20,712 nt of DNA from Pholiota molesta (lineage: Eukaryota; Basidiomycota; Agaricomycetes; Agaricales; Strophariaceae): contig JACGCK010000488.1 of NCBI GenBank assembly GCA_014925825.1, positions 1-20,712 of the forward strand, in the 5' to 3' direction. Positions 9,047 through 18,600 of this stretch are shown here, piece by piece (position 1 is the first letter of the stretch; every line of letters begins with the position of its first letter). The notes beneath the pieces were generated by a model, which saw nothing but the letters and a program-made list of their open reading frames with translations, had not been told where the DNA came from and searched no databases. The translations under genes and the position numbers were made by a program.

Positions 9047-9315
9047 CTGTCTATTGGATGGAGGGTTGACGGTCGAGTGCACCATAGAAATGTCTTCGCC
9101 TATTTTCCTGTCGACTTGGGAGTGGCCGAAGGTGGCATCTGTAGACTTTTTCTGATGACTTCAGGTCTGCTATGTATTATGTCAATGGTCTGCCACCAGT
9201 CGCGCCCAGGGATTTGATCCTCGTTCCCACGCTATATGGTGCCAGCTGCTTATTCTATTCTATCTCTATGCTTTGAGTTTGATCTCTCAAGCCCTCCTTC
9301 GTACTTGCCAGATGA
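9047..9315. promoter_or_regulatory. Shared promoter between divergent PPR and transporter genes
   Basis: The 269 bases between the PPR leader intron and the transporter start must hold both promoters. No coding sequence is evident. A TATA-like CTATATGG lies at about 9231-9238. No specific regulator site is recognised. Confidence 0.45.
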
Positions 9316-9323
9316 ATGCCTAG
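9312..9323 (+). promoter_or_regulatory. Three-codon upstream frame overlapping the transporter start
   Basis: ATG AAT GCC TAG begins four bases before the annotated ATG and ends after it. A scanning ribosome that used it would have to resume at the next in-frame ATG (9361, context gagATGg), giving a protein 15 residues shorter. Confidence 0.45.
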
Positions 9324-10974
9324 TTCTGAGAATCCCTGGAACTCTGCGCAAAATATTGAGATGGATGATCTCTCTCTTCCAACTCCCACTGCCTCATCTG
9401 TACGAAATGCACAGCGTGAGGCCAGTAATCCAGCTCTTTCCCGCAAAAAGACCTTTGTTACTGGGATCGTACTCCTCATGCTCGTTGTATTACTGTGGAC
9501 TTCGTCTAACTTCTTAACTCAAGTACGTGCACTTTTCTGTATGATGCTCTGCAATATTAATCTTTGCTAGGATTTATACGAGGGTGGATATGATAAGCCC
9601 TTCCTGTATGTTATTTTCTTGGTATTGAGTCTTGAAAACTTATCGGATGTCATGATACTATTGTAGAGTCACTTACATGAACACGAGTTCCTTCTCTCTC
9701 TATCTTATACCTTTTCTTATTCGACGATGGTGGACCCGACAAAACAACAGCACCAAAACCCTTACCTCGTAAGTAAGCAAAACATTTCTCCGCGTATAGA
9801 TAATTCTTATTCCATTCACAAAAGGGTTCTTCAGTATGAATCGTTAGCCAGTGAAGAAATCGACACCAACATCTATATTGAGGTCTGATGTCTCTCTCAT
9901 TACTAAGTCTGGCAATATTTTAAACTCGAGCCTTCAGGATCCTTCCCATCAAGATTTACTTTCGACAGATGATTTGTCTGAATTACGAACAAACCCGCTG
10001 CCTCCTCTCAATGACAGACAGACCGCAGATTTGGCTTTCTCCTTTTGCTTGATATGGTTTATCGCAAATTGGTCTGTCAATGCCTCACTAGATTATACAA
10101 GCGTTGCCAGTGCAACTATTCTCTCTAGCATGAGTGGTAATTATATATTAACAGTCATTCGGTTCATACCCATTAATCAACAACAGGATTCTTTACTCTT
10201 GCTATTGGACGTCTATTTCATGTTGAGAAACTGACTCTTATCAAGATTGGCGCAGTTTGTACTAGGTAATGTCAAACACCATTCTTTGCATATGTTCGAC
10301 CTCTTGTTTAACTCCGGATCGTAGCTTTCTGGGCGTAATGATCGTGTCATTATCAGATTCCGGGATGAAACAACCAGCGGGTCCTGCACTGCACCCAACT
10401 ACCCAACAGATGATTGTTAACTCTCGCGCAATATTGGGAGATATGTTGGCGCTTGTATCTGCTTTGTTTTATGCCATGTATGTGATCTTACTCAAAGTCC
10501 GGATCAAATCAGAGTCGAGGATCGATATGCAATTATTCTTTGGCTTCGTTGGGCTGCTCAACATCATAGCATGTTGGCCCATTGGTTTTATCCTCCACAT
10601 TACAGGAGCAGAAGTTTTTGAATTACCAACCAGTCGAAAAGCTCTGTCCGCCCTCTTCATAAATGTACGTGCCATGGAATCACAATACATATATGTTTTC
10701 ATCTTCCCCTTTACAGATGGCGATAACTTTATCAAGCGATTATTTATATGTTCTTGCTATGCTCAAGACTACACCGCTTGTGGTCACCATCGGATTGAGT
10801 TTGACTATTCCCGTCGCGGTGGCGGGTGATTTTTTGCGACATAGACCCGCACAAATTGCAGTTATCGGGGGTGCATTGTTGGTTTTAGCCAGCTTTGTGG
10901 CCGTCGGATTTGAAGATTCGAACGAAGATGAAGATTCCCCGCCTTTCCATGAAATAGAAAGCCAACGTCCATGA
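9316..10974 (+). CDS. EamA/DMT-superfamily transporter, SLC35F5/THI74-like
   Basis: An integral membrane carrier of the drug/metabolite transporter superfamily, in the group that includes human SLC35F5 and yeast THI74; the substrate cannot be told. Exons: 9316-9522, 9571-9605, 9667-9768, 9825-9882, 9938-10136, 10187-10265, 10325-10664, 10717-10974; product 425 residues. TM1 (about 47-67) includes LMLVVLLWTSSNFL. The family-typical stretch around residue 85 reads VTYMNTSSFSLYLIPFLI. A hydrophilic acidic loop (about 115-163) precedes LAFSFCLIWFIANW, then SVASATILSSMSGFFTLAIG. The second EamA half follows (ILGDMLALVSALFYAMYVIL, MAITLSSDYLYVLAMLKTTP), ending in an acidic tail. All seven introns are 48-61 nt. 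A second in-frame ATG at 9361 may be the real start because a tiny upstream frame overlaps the first ATG. Confidence 0.9.
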
Positions 10975-11117
10975 AATTTATATCCCGACCTTTCCCTCGT
11001 CTTCTGAATGCTATTCTTGACAGGCGTCGGTTATTGTTGTAATGTTTGTACTCCTCCCAAGAAATTACATCCCACTGGTGCTGATTGTGCAATAATTCTA
11101 TGTCCTCGCTCCCGACT
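10975..11117. other. Short convergent spacer between transporter and XRCC2
   Basis: 143 bases between two stop codons on opposite strands. The 3' ends of the two transcripts probably overlap. No coding sequence is seen. Confidence 0.6.
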
Positions 11118-12249
11118 TTATGAGGGTTCTATTTTCATTCCGTGTCGACTGATGTAGAATTTGAACGAGGTGGAATCATCTCGGCCTAGTATTCGCGCAG
11201 TAGCATGAATCTCTTGAATTTGAGAGTCAGGAAAAGTTGGGCCTTTCTGTTGAGTGTGCAGATTCAACGATATTTGACGTCTTGAAAAGAACTCAAACGT
11301 CAATGACAATGTTGGCTCAAAGTTGGGCTTCATGGTGGAGGTGGAACATGTACTCGCTTCGGGTTGGATAGGGATGCTGGAATCGGTGGCGTATTCGTGT
11401 GGATTCAATTTGCGGAGGTCCCCATGCGTCATCACCAAGGTTGCGTTACAAGAGAGCAGAATATTATGGAGATTGGTCATTATATGCTGATAAATAATAG
11501 GTTTCTTGAACGCAGGAACAGAGCGAATTTGTTCGGCTTTAAAACGGTCTAACCAATAGAAAGCATCGATCGAATGTATGGTTATCATGCCCAACTCAAG
11601 ATTAGGAAAGAGTTTGGAATGAATTTTGGGTATGCGTTTGAGAGTGATAGCTAGCTGGTCCGACGATGTTGGGCGAAAAATAAGGAGGCGTCTGAGATAT
11701 TTTTCAACAATTGAGGGTATGTCCGATGAAGAAAGACTTTCTCGCAATCGAGCAGTGAGAATTTCCCGGAATCGTGAAATGCAGAAGTGACCATCCATAT
11801 CGAAGACGAAAGCTGCCTTCTCCCACCCTCCAATAAAGGTTGAGAGATGTTCAAATGGCAAAATACATGTTCCAAGAAGGAAATATAACAGATGCGTCTT
11901 CCCTGATCCAGTATGACCTTGTATTTCGATTATCGTTCGAGAGCTTACAGAATCTCGTCCCAGTGTAGCTTCACTGGCTACATAGAAATCCAGATTGGGG
12001 ACGCAGAGCAAGGTCGGAGAAGAAGCTATTCAATGAAAGTTTAGTAACTTGTCTTTGGCCGAAATGGTTCACAAACTTTCATGAAATGTCCGACTCACTT
12101 TCCTGCCGCAACGAAAAGGAAAACTAAATCTGGCTGTGAATATTCCTTCCTGCAGGGTTTAGCGGAACTCCGAATCTACGTACCTGTTGGAGAGATTCTG
12201 AAGGAATCTCATCTAATAGTCGCTCTGCTGATGAGTGATGCAATTCCAT
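11118..12249 (-). CDS. XRCC2: XRCC2-like RAD51 paralogue (recombinational DNA repair)
   Basis: A predicted nuclear RecA-fold protein in homologous recombination. In animals XRCC2 works in the RAD51B-RAD51C-RAD51D-XRCC2 complex. Exons on the minus strand: 12249-12184, 12123-12099 (a 25-nt microexon), 12025-11118; product 332 residues, against about 280 for human XRCC2. Walker A GHTGSGKT is at 67-74 in the context EIQGHTGSGKTHLLYFLLG, followed by TCILP, which closely matches human XRCC2 (GTGKTEMLYHL, CILP). FDMDGHF (105-111) and HSIDAFYWLDR (181-191) match XRCC2 FIDTDYHF and DSLSAFYWIDR. The Walker B aspartate is histidine here (H181). The start at 12249 has a strong context (aagccATGG); an in-frame ATG upstream at 12315 is possible. 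Without the microexon, exons 1 and 3 do not join in frame. The gene is divergent from the coiled-coil gene. Confidence 0.82.
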
Positions 12250-12552
12250 GGCTTGTAAGTAGTTGATCTGGAGTTGATCATGAAAGCCAGCAGAAAGGAT
12301 ATTTTGATTGATCAATCCTTTGCATCACTTTGCATCGACATCAATATGCATGCGGAACTTGTTCCTAAATCAATTATCGCACCTTGGACAAACTCTGTAT
12401 AGCTCGGACTTGTATAACATTTCTTAGATTCCCTTCTTACCTCTTCCTCTCTCCTGATCTGGATCTTTCTCAGTGGATTTACCACTACAGCTTTTGTGTA
12501 TAAGTGACTCCTATCAAGAGTTTACGGCCATCATAACTTCCACGTACACAGC
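12250..12552. promoter_or_regulatory. Bidirectional promoter between XRCC2 and the coiled-coil gene
   Basis: A 303-base head-to-head interval. It contains the 12-bp palindrome GATTGATCAATC (12306-12317), directly followed by two copies of CTTTGCATC (12318-12326 and 12328-12336). A pyrimidine-rich tract lies at about 12430-12475 before the coiled-coil gene, as is common near fungal transcription starts. An upstream ATG at 12473 opens a frame overlapping the main start at 12553. Confidence 0.5.
12306..12336. promoter_or_regulatory. Palindrome plus paired CTTTGCATC repeats
   Basis: A perfect 12-bp palindrome is abutted by a 9-base direct repeat with a 10-base period, about one helical turn. This looks like a cluster of factor sites, but no regulator is recognised. 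Confidence 0.35.
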
Positions 12553-14956
12553 ATGGCGACGGCTTCGAAAGCAAATCCTCCTTCCTCCACCAGGCGTATC
12601 TCCTCCTCTGCTTCTTCTACCGTTCCGCCTGCATTTGCGCGAGGTACCACTGCACGTTCAGCAGCATCTCCACGTCTCTCGACCCTTAACTCAGCTTCTT
12701 CTCGTCGCCCACTTCCAAAAAGCGCATCTCCTACTCCAGCAACTAATGGAGAAATACACGAAGCCCTTTCAGCCTCTCTCAAACAAGAAACAGATCAGAA
12801 GGAACAGGTTTGTCTTGTGACACTCTGTTGCCTTGCAAAAGTTGATCAATTTCTAATTTCTCCTCTAGCTTCTTGTGCAACTCCAGGACAAAGAACAACT
12901 GGTATCTTCATATGTGACCGAAAACAACAACCTTGCATCAGCTCTGTCAGATGCGGAAACTCGCCTCAACGAGCTTTATGCCGAACAGTCGCGTTGGGAA
13001 TCGGAATTGGCACAACGGATAGACATTTCCGAGAAACTCAGAGAACAAGTCCGCGAACTTGAGAAAGAGAAACGAGACATACAGCGCAGGTATAATGAAC
13101 AAGTAAGATTTCCTAAGATCACTTCGGCTTAAGATATTTATAAAATATCTTAGACTGCCACTTTCGAGGCTGAACGACAAGCATTCTATGATAACGAGCA
13201 ACACTTAAAATCTCGTATTCAATCACTTACTCAGGCCCGAAAACGTGTCGAAACCGTGGCACCACAAAGTGAACCAGAATCTGATGTTGAAATTATAGAT
13301 GAAAGCTTTCCTCCATCCTCACGTTCAAGCCAGATCGACAGAGATGCGACGCAACAAGATCTGGATGATCCAGACAACGAGCCCGCCGAAATGACATCTC
13401 TAAAACTAGAATTATCAACACTTTCTACATCCTATTCCTCCCTTCAGAGCACACTCATTCTCATGCAAACCCAACTAGTCGACTTGAAAAGGGTTAACCA
13501 AGAGTTACAAGAAGAGAACGAAAGCTACATGATTCTTCTCAGAGAGAAGACATTGAGTGGACAGTTCGATCTGATGAAACAAGTTGGAGGTGAAAATCGC
13601 AGTGATGATGAAGATGATGAACAATCAAGTACCGACCTTAGCAGCAGCATTGGTAGCCTCGGTCGGAGCACTTTGGATAGAGTCGAGGAAGAACCGGCAG
13701 ATGAATTTTTCGAACCTGTGCCTTCTGAAAATATGCCTGGTCAGGATATACAGGGTCCCCGTCATCATGGAAGGCCAGAGCGTAAACGCGCAACATCCTC
13801 TCATGCCCCTCGAGGAGAGTCATTGGCGGATCTTCCTATCACTGGCCCTGGACTTGACCTTGCTGCTGAGCTTGGACGTGCAGAAAATAAGGATATTCTG
13901 GCTGGTAACTCTCTTGACGATCGCGACCGACTGGGAACGCCTGGAAAGGCAAAGCGCAATAAAAAATCCCAAGATACAAAAATATCTCATTCGGAAAGTA
14001 CGGGATTAGATTCTAATACCTCAAATGCCGACATCGATGCATTGCGGACTGAAGTCAAGTCTCTCAAAGACGCCAATAAAGCCCTATCATTATATGCTTC
14101 GAAGATTATTGATCGTATCATTGCGCAAGAGGGCTTTGAGCACGTATTGGCTGTGGACTATGAGAAAGAACCAGCCACGCCTGTGACTGCTACTCCGAAC
14201 ACCAACGCATCCAGCACGCTACCATTCAGCCAATCCAAGACACGGCCTCAATCTATCAATTTTGGACGTTCTATTAGCGCAAATACAAGCAGTCCCTCCT
14301 CCCTCTCTCGGTCAGATCCAAAAGCGAAGCGTCGTTCTCTTTCGTTTGATTGGACAACTTTCTCTCTCTTCAATAATGACAGAAAACCTGAACCATCTCC
14401 CAGCCTTCGTCCGTTGACATTGAAGCCTGGTGCGACCCCTGTAACCGGGGGCCGAAAGCTTGATAATCACGAAGACGAAGAAGATAAGAAGGAACGAGAA
14501 CGAATACATGCTACGATGAAACTCATGGGTATTCAACCTCCTGCACAATCACCTTTGAATTCTCCGGTACCCCCTTTTATAGAACGAACGTCAGAGCAAG
14601 CCTCGAACCCTCCTGCGAAGAACAATCGCCGATTTTCCTTCTTTGGTTCCAGGACAGTAGCAGAAAACAACGTTAACGACACCTCCTCCATACATTCTAC
14701 ATCGACATCGTCTCTTCAACGGTTCGATCGAACAAGTACTGGTCTAACGGAGGAGGCCCTTGAACACGCAGAAGCAGAGAATTCTCTCGCTGCTCTTGAT
14801 GCACGTGAACGGGATCTAAGCGCAGAAATTGCCAAAGGATCTGCCAGTGGATTCACTGAGATCGCACCGAGAGCAAGTAGAAGGAGCAGAAGGTCGGCGG
14901 GTGGAAGTAGTGGGAGTACAGTATGGAGTGCTGGGATGAGTGGGAACGACGAGTGA
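12553..14956 (+). CDS. Conserved fungal coiled-coil protein of unknown function
   Basis: I do not recognise a characterised gene. Exons: 12553-12807, 12869-13102, 13154-14956; product 763 residues. The N-terminus (1-75) is rich in Ser, Pro, Arg and Ala with no hydrophobic segment. Coiled coil predominates at about 75-200 (LLVQLQDKEQLVSSYVTENN onward). It resumes at about 246-310 with the striking block ENESYMILLREKTLSGQF at 284-301. A third conserved-looking block is ALSLYASKIIDRIIAQEGFE near 473-492. Similar blocks occur, as I recall, in uncharacterised ascomycete long coiled-coil proteins, so a cytoskeletal or septation-related scaffold is possible but unproven. The remainder is low-complexity, Ser-rich and probably phosphorylated, including RRSLSFDWTTFSLF near 560 and RRFSFFGSR near 660. 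The start has a good context (cagcATGG). Confidence 0.8.
13130..13152 (+). repeat. Perfect 10-bp hairpin at the 3' end of an intron
   Basis: TAAGATATTT (13130-13139) and AAATATCTTA (13143-13152) pair perfectly around a 3-base loop. The second arm includes the TA of the TAG acceptor of the 51-nt intron 13103-13153 in the coiled-coil gene. In RNA the acceptor would lie at the base of the stem. Confidence 0.75.
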
Positions 14957-15603
14957 CAAGTTACAATTCCTAACTTTTTATGATCGTCTTTTATTTGTGC
15001 TTTACTTGTAGCCAAATCTACAAATTTGGGGCTGTGGGGCCATGTTACGAGCAATTACTATCAAATCAACATGTAATCGATATATCCTACTTATTCGAGT
15101 ACGTGCAACGAAATTGTTATCTCAAGGCCTCGAGGCTCTCAAGCCTCAAGTACTAAGTACTTACTCCACCATTGGCCTTTGGATCCTGATACATTCACCA
15201 TAAGTACTACCAGATCTCCGGAGCCCTACAGTATCTATGGCAGAATTGCTTGACACTGCACTATGGACTAGTATGGACCATCCTATGACAACCAGTGCTG
15301 GTTTGTGACCTTATTAGCGACTGGCTTCTAGATTCCTAGAATGGAAAGGCGGGCCGGCGTAATGCGTTACATAACATGACGTTAGCAAGTGGACGATTGG
15401 CATTTGGCAATCCCAAGCGCAGTACCTATCACTCCAACTTGCTGTTGAAAGCATCTCCCCTTCCGTCGATCCTTGACTTCGTTGCCTGCCACTGAAATCG
15501 AACAAATTGATTCTCTTGTTCAGAGGGTTGAGGCGACGAGCCACCGGCGTTTTGTCGCCTATATACTCAAAAGTTTATATTCCTCAGCTTGCCGAATACT
15601 CAA
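14957..15603. other. Intergenic region before VPS13
   Basis: 647 bases without a supportable gene. The left part should hold the 3' end of the coiled-coil transcript and the right part the VPS13 promoter and leader. It contains an AGGCCT/CAAGCCT-rich repeat at 15120-15150 related to the one near 674-690. A 231-base minus-strand open frame (15314-15544) has no recognisable features. Confidence 0.6.
15120..15150. repeat. Inverted distant copy of the AGGCCT-rich repeat
   Basis: Bases 15120-15136 match the reverse complement of 674-690 at 16 of 17 positions. The stretch continues with further CTCAAGCCTCAAG units. It is likely a dispersed, low-complexity repeat family. Confidence 0.5.
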
Positions 15604-18600
15604 ATGTGGTGGTTAGATCCTGGCAAGAGGTTCTCAATGTTGTCAGTGTTTCATATATTCAATGTTTTGCATAGTCTTCGATTTAATACTTACTTTGGAA
15701 CAGCTATTCAATCGCATCCTTGCGCCTTATGTCATGAATCTTGATTTGAATCAGGTGAACTATGGTATTGGGCAGGGTGCGTCTAAATGCTCTCAATGCT
15801 TCCGCACAATCTCCCTCACAGAGAACTAGGCCAGCTCACTCTTCGGAACCTAAAGCTGAAGAAGGGGGCGTTGGACAAGTTTCAACTCCCAGTCGATGTT
15901 TGGAAGGTTGGTGTGCCTTATTCTCGCAGGGAATATCCGTATCTGACATACATTAAGGTCACCTTGGGAAGTTCACGCTGTCACTCCACTGGATGAATTT
16001 AGGGAATCAGCCAGTGGAAATATTAGTTGAAGATGTCTATCTTCTGGTCATACCTTCTCCGCAAACTAGTACAATCCCCAAGAAGATGAAGCTCGTGCAC
16101 AAGCTGCGAAGGCAGAACGTTTAGAGAATGCAGAGCTGCTCAATGTACAAGCAGGAAACCCTGAAAGTAAGCTGACATTTCCCAATGTCCATTCATATTG
16201 CGTATTCACCACTCAATAAGGCGGATCACCTCAGAATCAAGGACTCGTTCAATCACTCATCGCTAAGATCATCAACAATGTGCAAGTAACAGTGAAGAAC
16301 ATTCACATTAGATATGAGATAATATGAGTGTCCCTGGGGTATTCGATTACTATGTACCCAATAATAATTGACAAACGTTGACTGAAATAGCATCCTTTCG
16401 CTGCTGGAATCACTTTGGGTGGCTTCACGCAGTATCCGTGAATGATCATTGGGTGCCTGCTTTTATCGAAAGCACTGCCGGAGCTATTCATAAGGTATGT
16501 ATCAAAAATACTACATCATTTCTCCAAAGTCTGATAATCTGCTTCTTAGTTGGCGAAACTGCAATCATTAGCATTATATTTTGATACAGACGCTCCAAGC
16601 ATGTCTGGACTTCCATCTGTAGAATCTATCAAGAAGTTCTCATCCATGGTACTCCTTATTTTGTGACCTAATATTATCCTTTAACTATCTCAAACAGATT
16701 TCTCACAGCAAGGATGACACTCAGCATCAGTACATCCTCAAGCCCGTTTCAGGCGAGGGCAGGGTAAGAAATTACCACCTTATAGCTTGTTGTGCTAGTG
16801 GCTTAAAACACCCCCTTAGATCGTCGTCAATCATAAAATGGACAAGGAGATACCCAGATTCGATATTCAACTTTTTTCGAAGAAATTGGCGTCGTCCTTG
16901 ATGATCACCAATATCGAGATGTATATCATTGGTTGATATGTATCATGTTTCTCTCCGAAAGCAGGTATGATCGCATCTGTTATGTTTGAAAAGCCCTTTT
17001 CTCAAGTTACTCTATCAATATTTAATTTACTGCCAGTATGGAAAATATCGTCCATCAGATGATCTTTTCAATTCCAATGTTGCACAAGCGCGGCTCAAGT
17101 TTGCAATAACGGCTATCCTAGAAGGTGTGCGCGCGAAAAACAAAAAATGGACTTGGGCCTACTTTGCAGACCGTCGAGATGATCGAAATTCCTATGTTAG
17201 CCTCTTTCAAAAGAAGCTTCTCGGTCCTCTAACGGGAGCGGTAGGTTGTAAACCTTTCACATGCGAACTAAACTCATCTGACTTCAAAGGATCTCCAAAA
17301 AATTGAAGAGCTAGAAAAAAGGCTGACATACGAAGATATCCGTTTTTATCGATCCATTGCGCGCTCCAGATTGAAGAAGGACCTGGATTTGCGCAAACAA
17401 TTGGAGGCTGAAAAGAAGCAAGAACAGTCTCAAAAACAGGGTTGGGGTGAATGGCTCTGGGGTTCTTCAGCATCCAAAACTGATCAAGACGAGGTTGCTT
17501 TCGGCGGCCCTATGACTGAAGAACAACGAAGGCAGCTATACGACGTACTTGACTATGACGAAAAGTCGGCAGTCCAAGATGCTCTACAAGTCCCTCGCGA
17601 GTCATTAAAAATGCGAATCGATGCAAAGCTTGAAAAAGGTTCCTTCGCACTGAAGATCGACCCGCATAAAGAGAACGTTGAAGTTATGTCAATTGTATTT
17701 GATATCTTCCAGGCCAACTTTATTCAGCGTCCCGACAATTTTGAGAGCTCTATTTCTCTAAACGGCTTCCGGGTTTTCGATGGAACAACAGCAGATACAC
17801 TTTATCCCCAAATTGTCCATATCAAGGCAGATGCTGGAGACAAGCAAGGTAACGCACCTTCCCTATGCGAAGAAGAAGCAAACCCTTTCTTCTTTGTGAA
17901 GTTCGAAAACAATCCTCTGGACGAACGTGCGGATAACGCATTGACCGTCCGTATGCGACACATGGAAATTATCTATCATAAAGGTTATATTGAAGCTGTC
18001 TACAAATTCTTCAAACCACCTTCTAGTCAACTGGAATCCGTCGAAGCGCTTTTGGTAGGTTTCTTTTTGACTTTGCGGAACTGGATTACTCATTTTGCCC
18101 AGAGTGCTGCTAGTGAAACACTGGAAGGTCTGCGAAGAGAAACCAGGGCAGGGTTGGAATACGCCCTTCAAACGCACAAAACAGTAGATATTCAAATGGA
18201 TTTGAATGCCCCTGTGATTATTGTGCCTGAAGAGTGAGTTGGCGTACTCTCCGCTTCTTTATTCCCGCTGAACCATTGGAAAGTGTCACGACCAATGACT
18301 GTAAACACTTGATCATTGACGCTGGGCACATAGCTATCGAAAGTGATCTTGTGCCCAAAGAAGCTATCAGGACCATTCAGCAAAAGCGAAACACGAAATA
18401 CACCGACGAAGACTTCCAAAACCTGGAATCACTAATGTATGACAAGATGTCGCTTCGCTTAGAAGACGCCCAGGTTTTTCGAATAATTTTTTTAAACTAC
18501 ATGGCATATAGCTGATATCCAGGCATTTAGTTCATCATAGGAGATAATCTGGAAGCATGTCGCTCCGCTCTTGTCTCTGAGAATCATGACTCCCTTCACC

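Noticed and set aside
12473..12820. A 115-codon plus-strand open frame overlapping the coiled-coil gene start
   Set aside because: It has a low-complexity Leu/Pro/Gln-rich composition and runs across the coiled-coil gene's first intron; the frame starting at 12553 has good splicing and coiled-coil content.
15314..15544. A 76-codon minus-strand open frame before VPS13
   Set aside because: There are no domains, no supporting splice structure, and it overlaps the presumed VPS13 promoter.
15895..15957. An eleventh VPS13 frame break at the end of exon 3
   Set aside because: Using the donor at 15911 instead of 15907 gives a 47-nt intron and the in-frame sequence DVWKVGHLGK, close to VPS13 homologues, so no missing base is needed.
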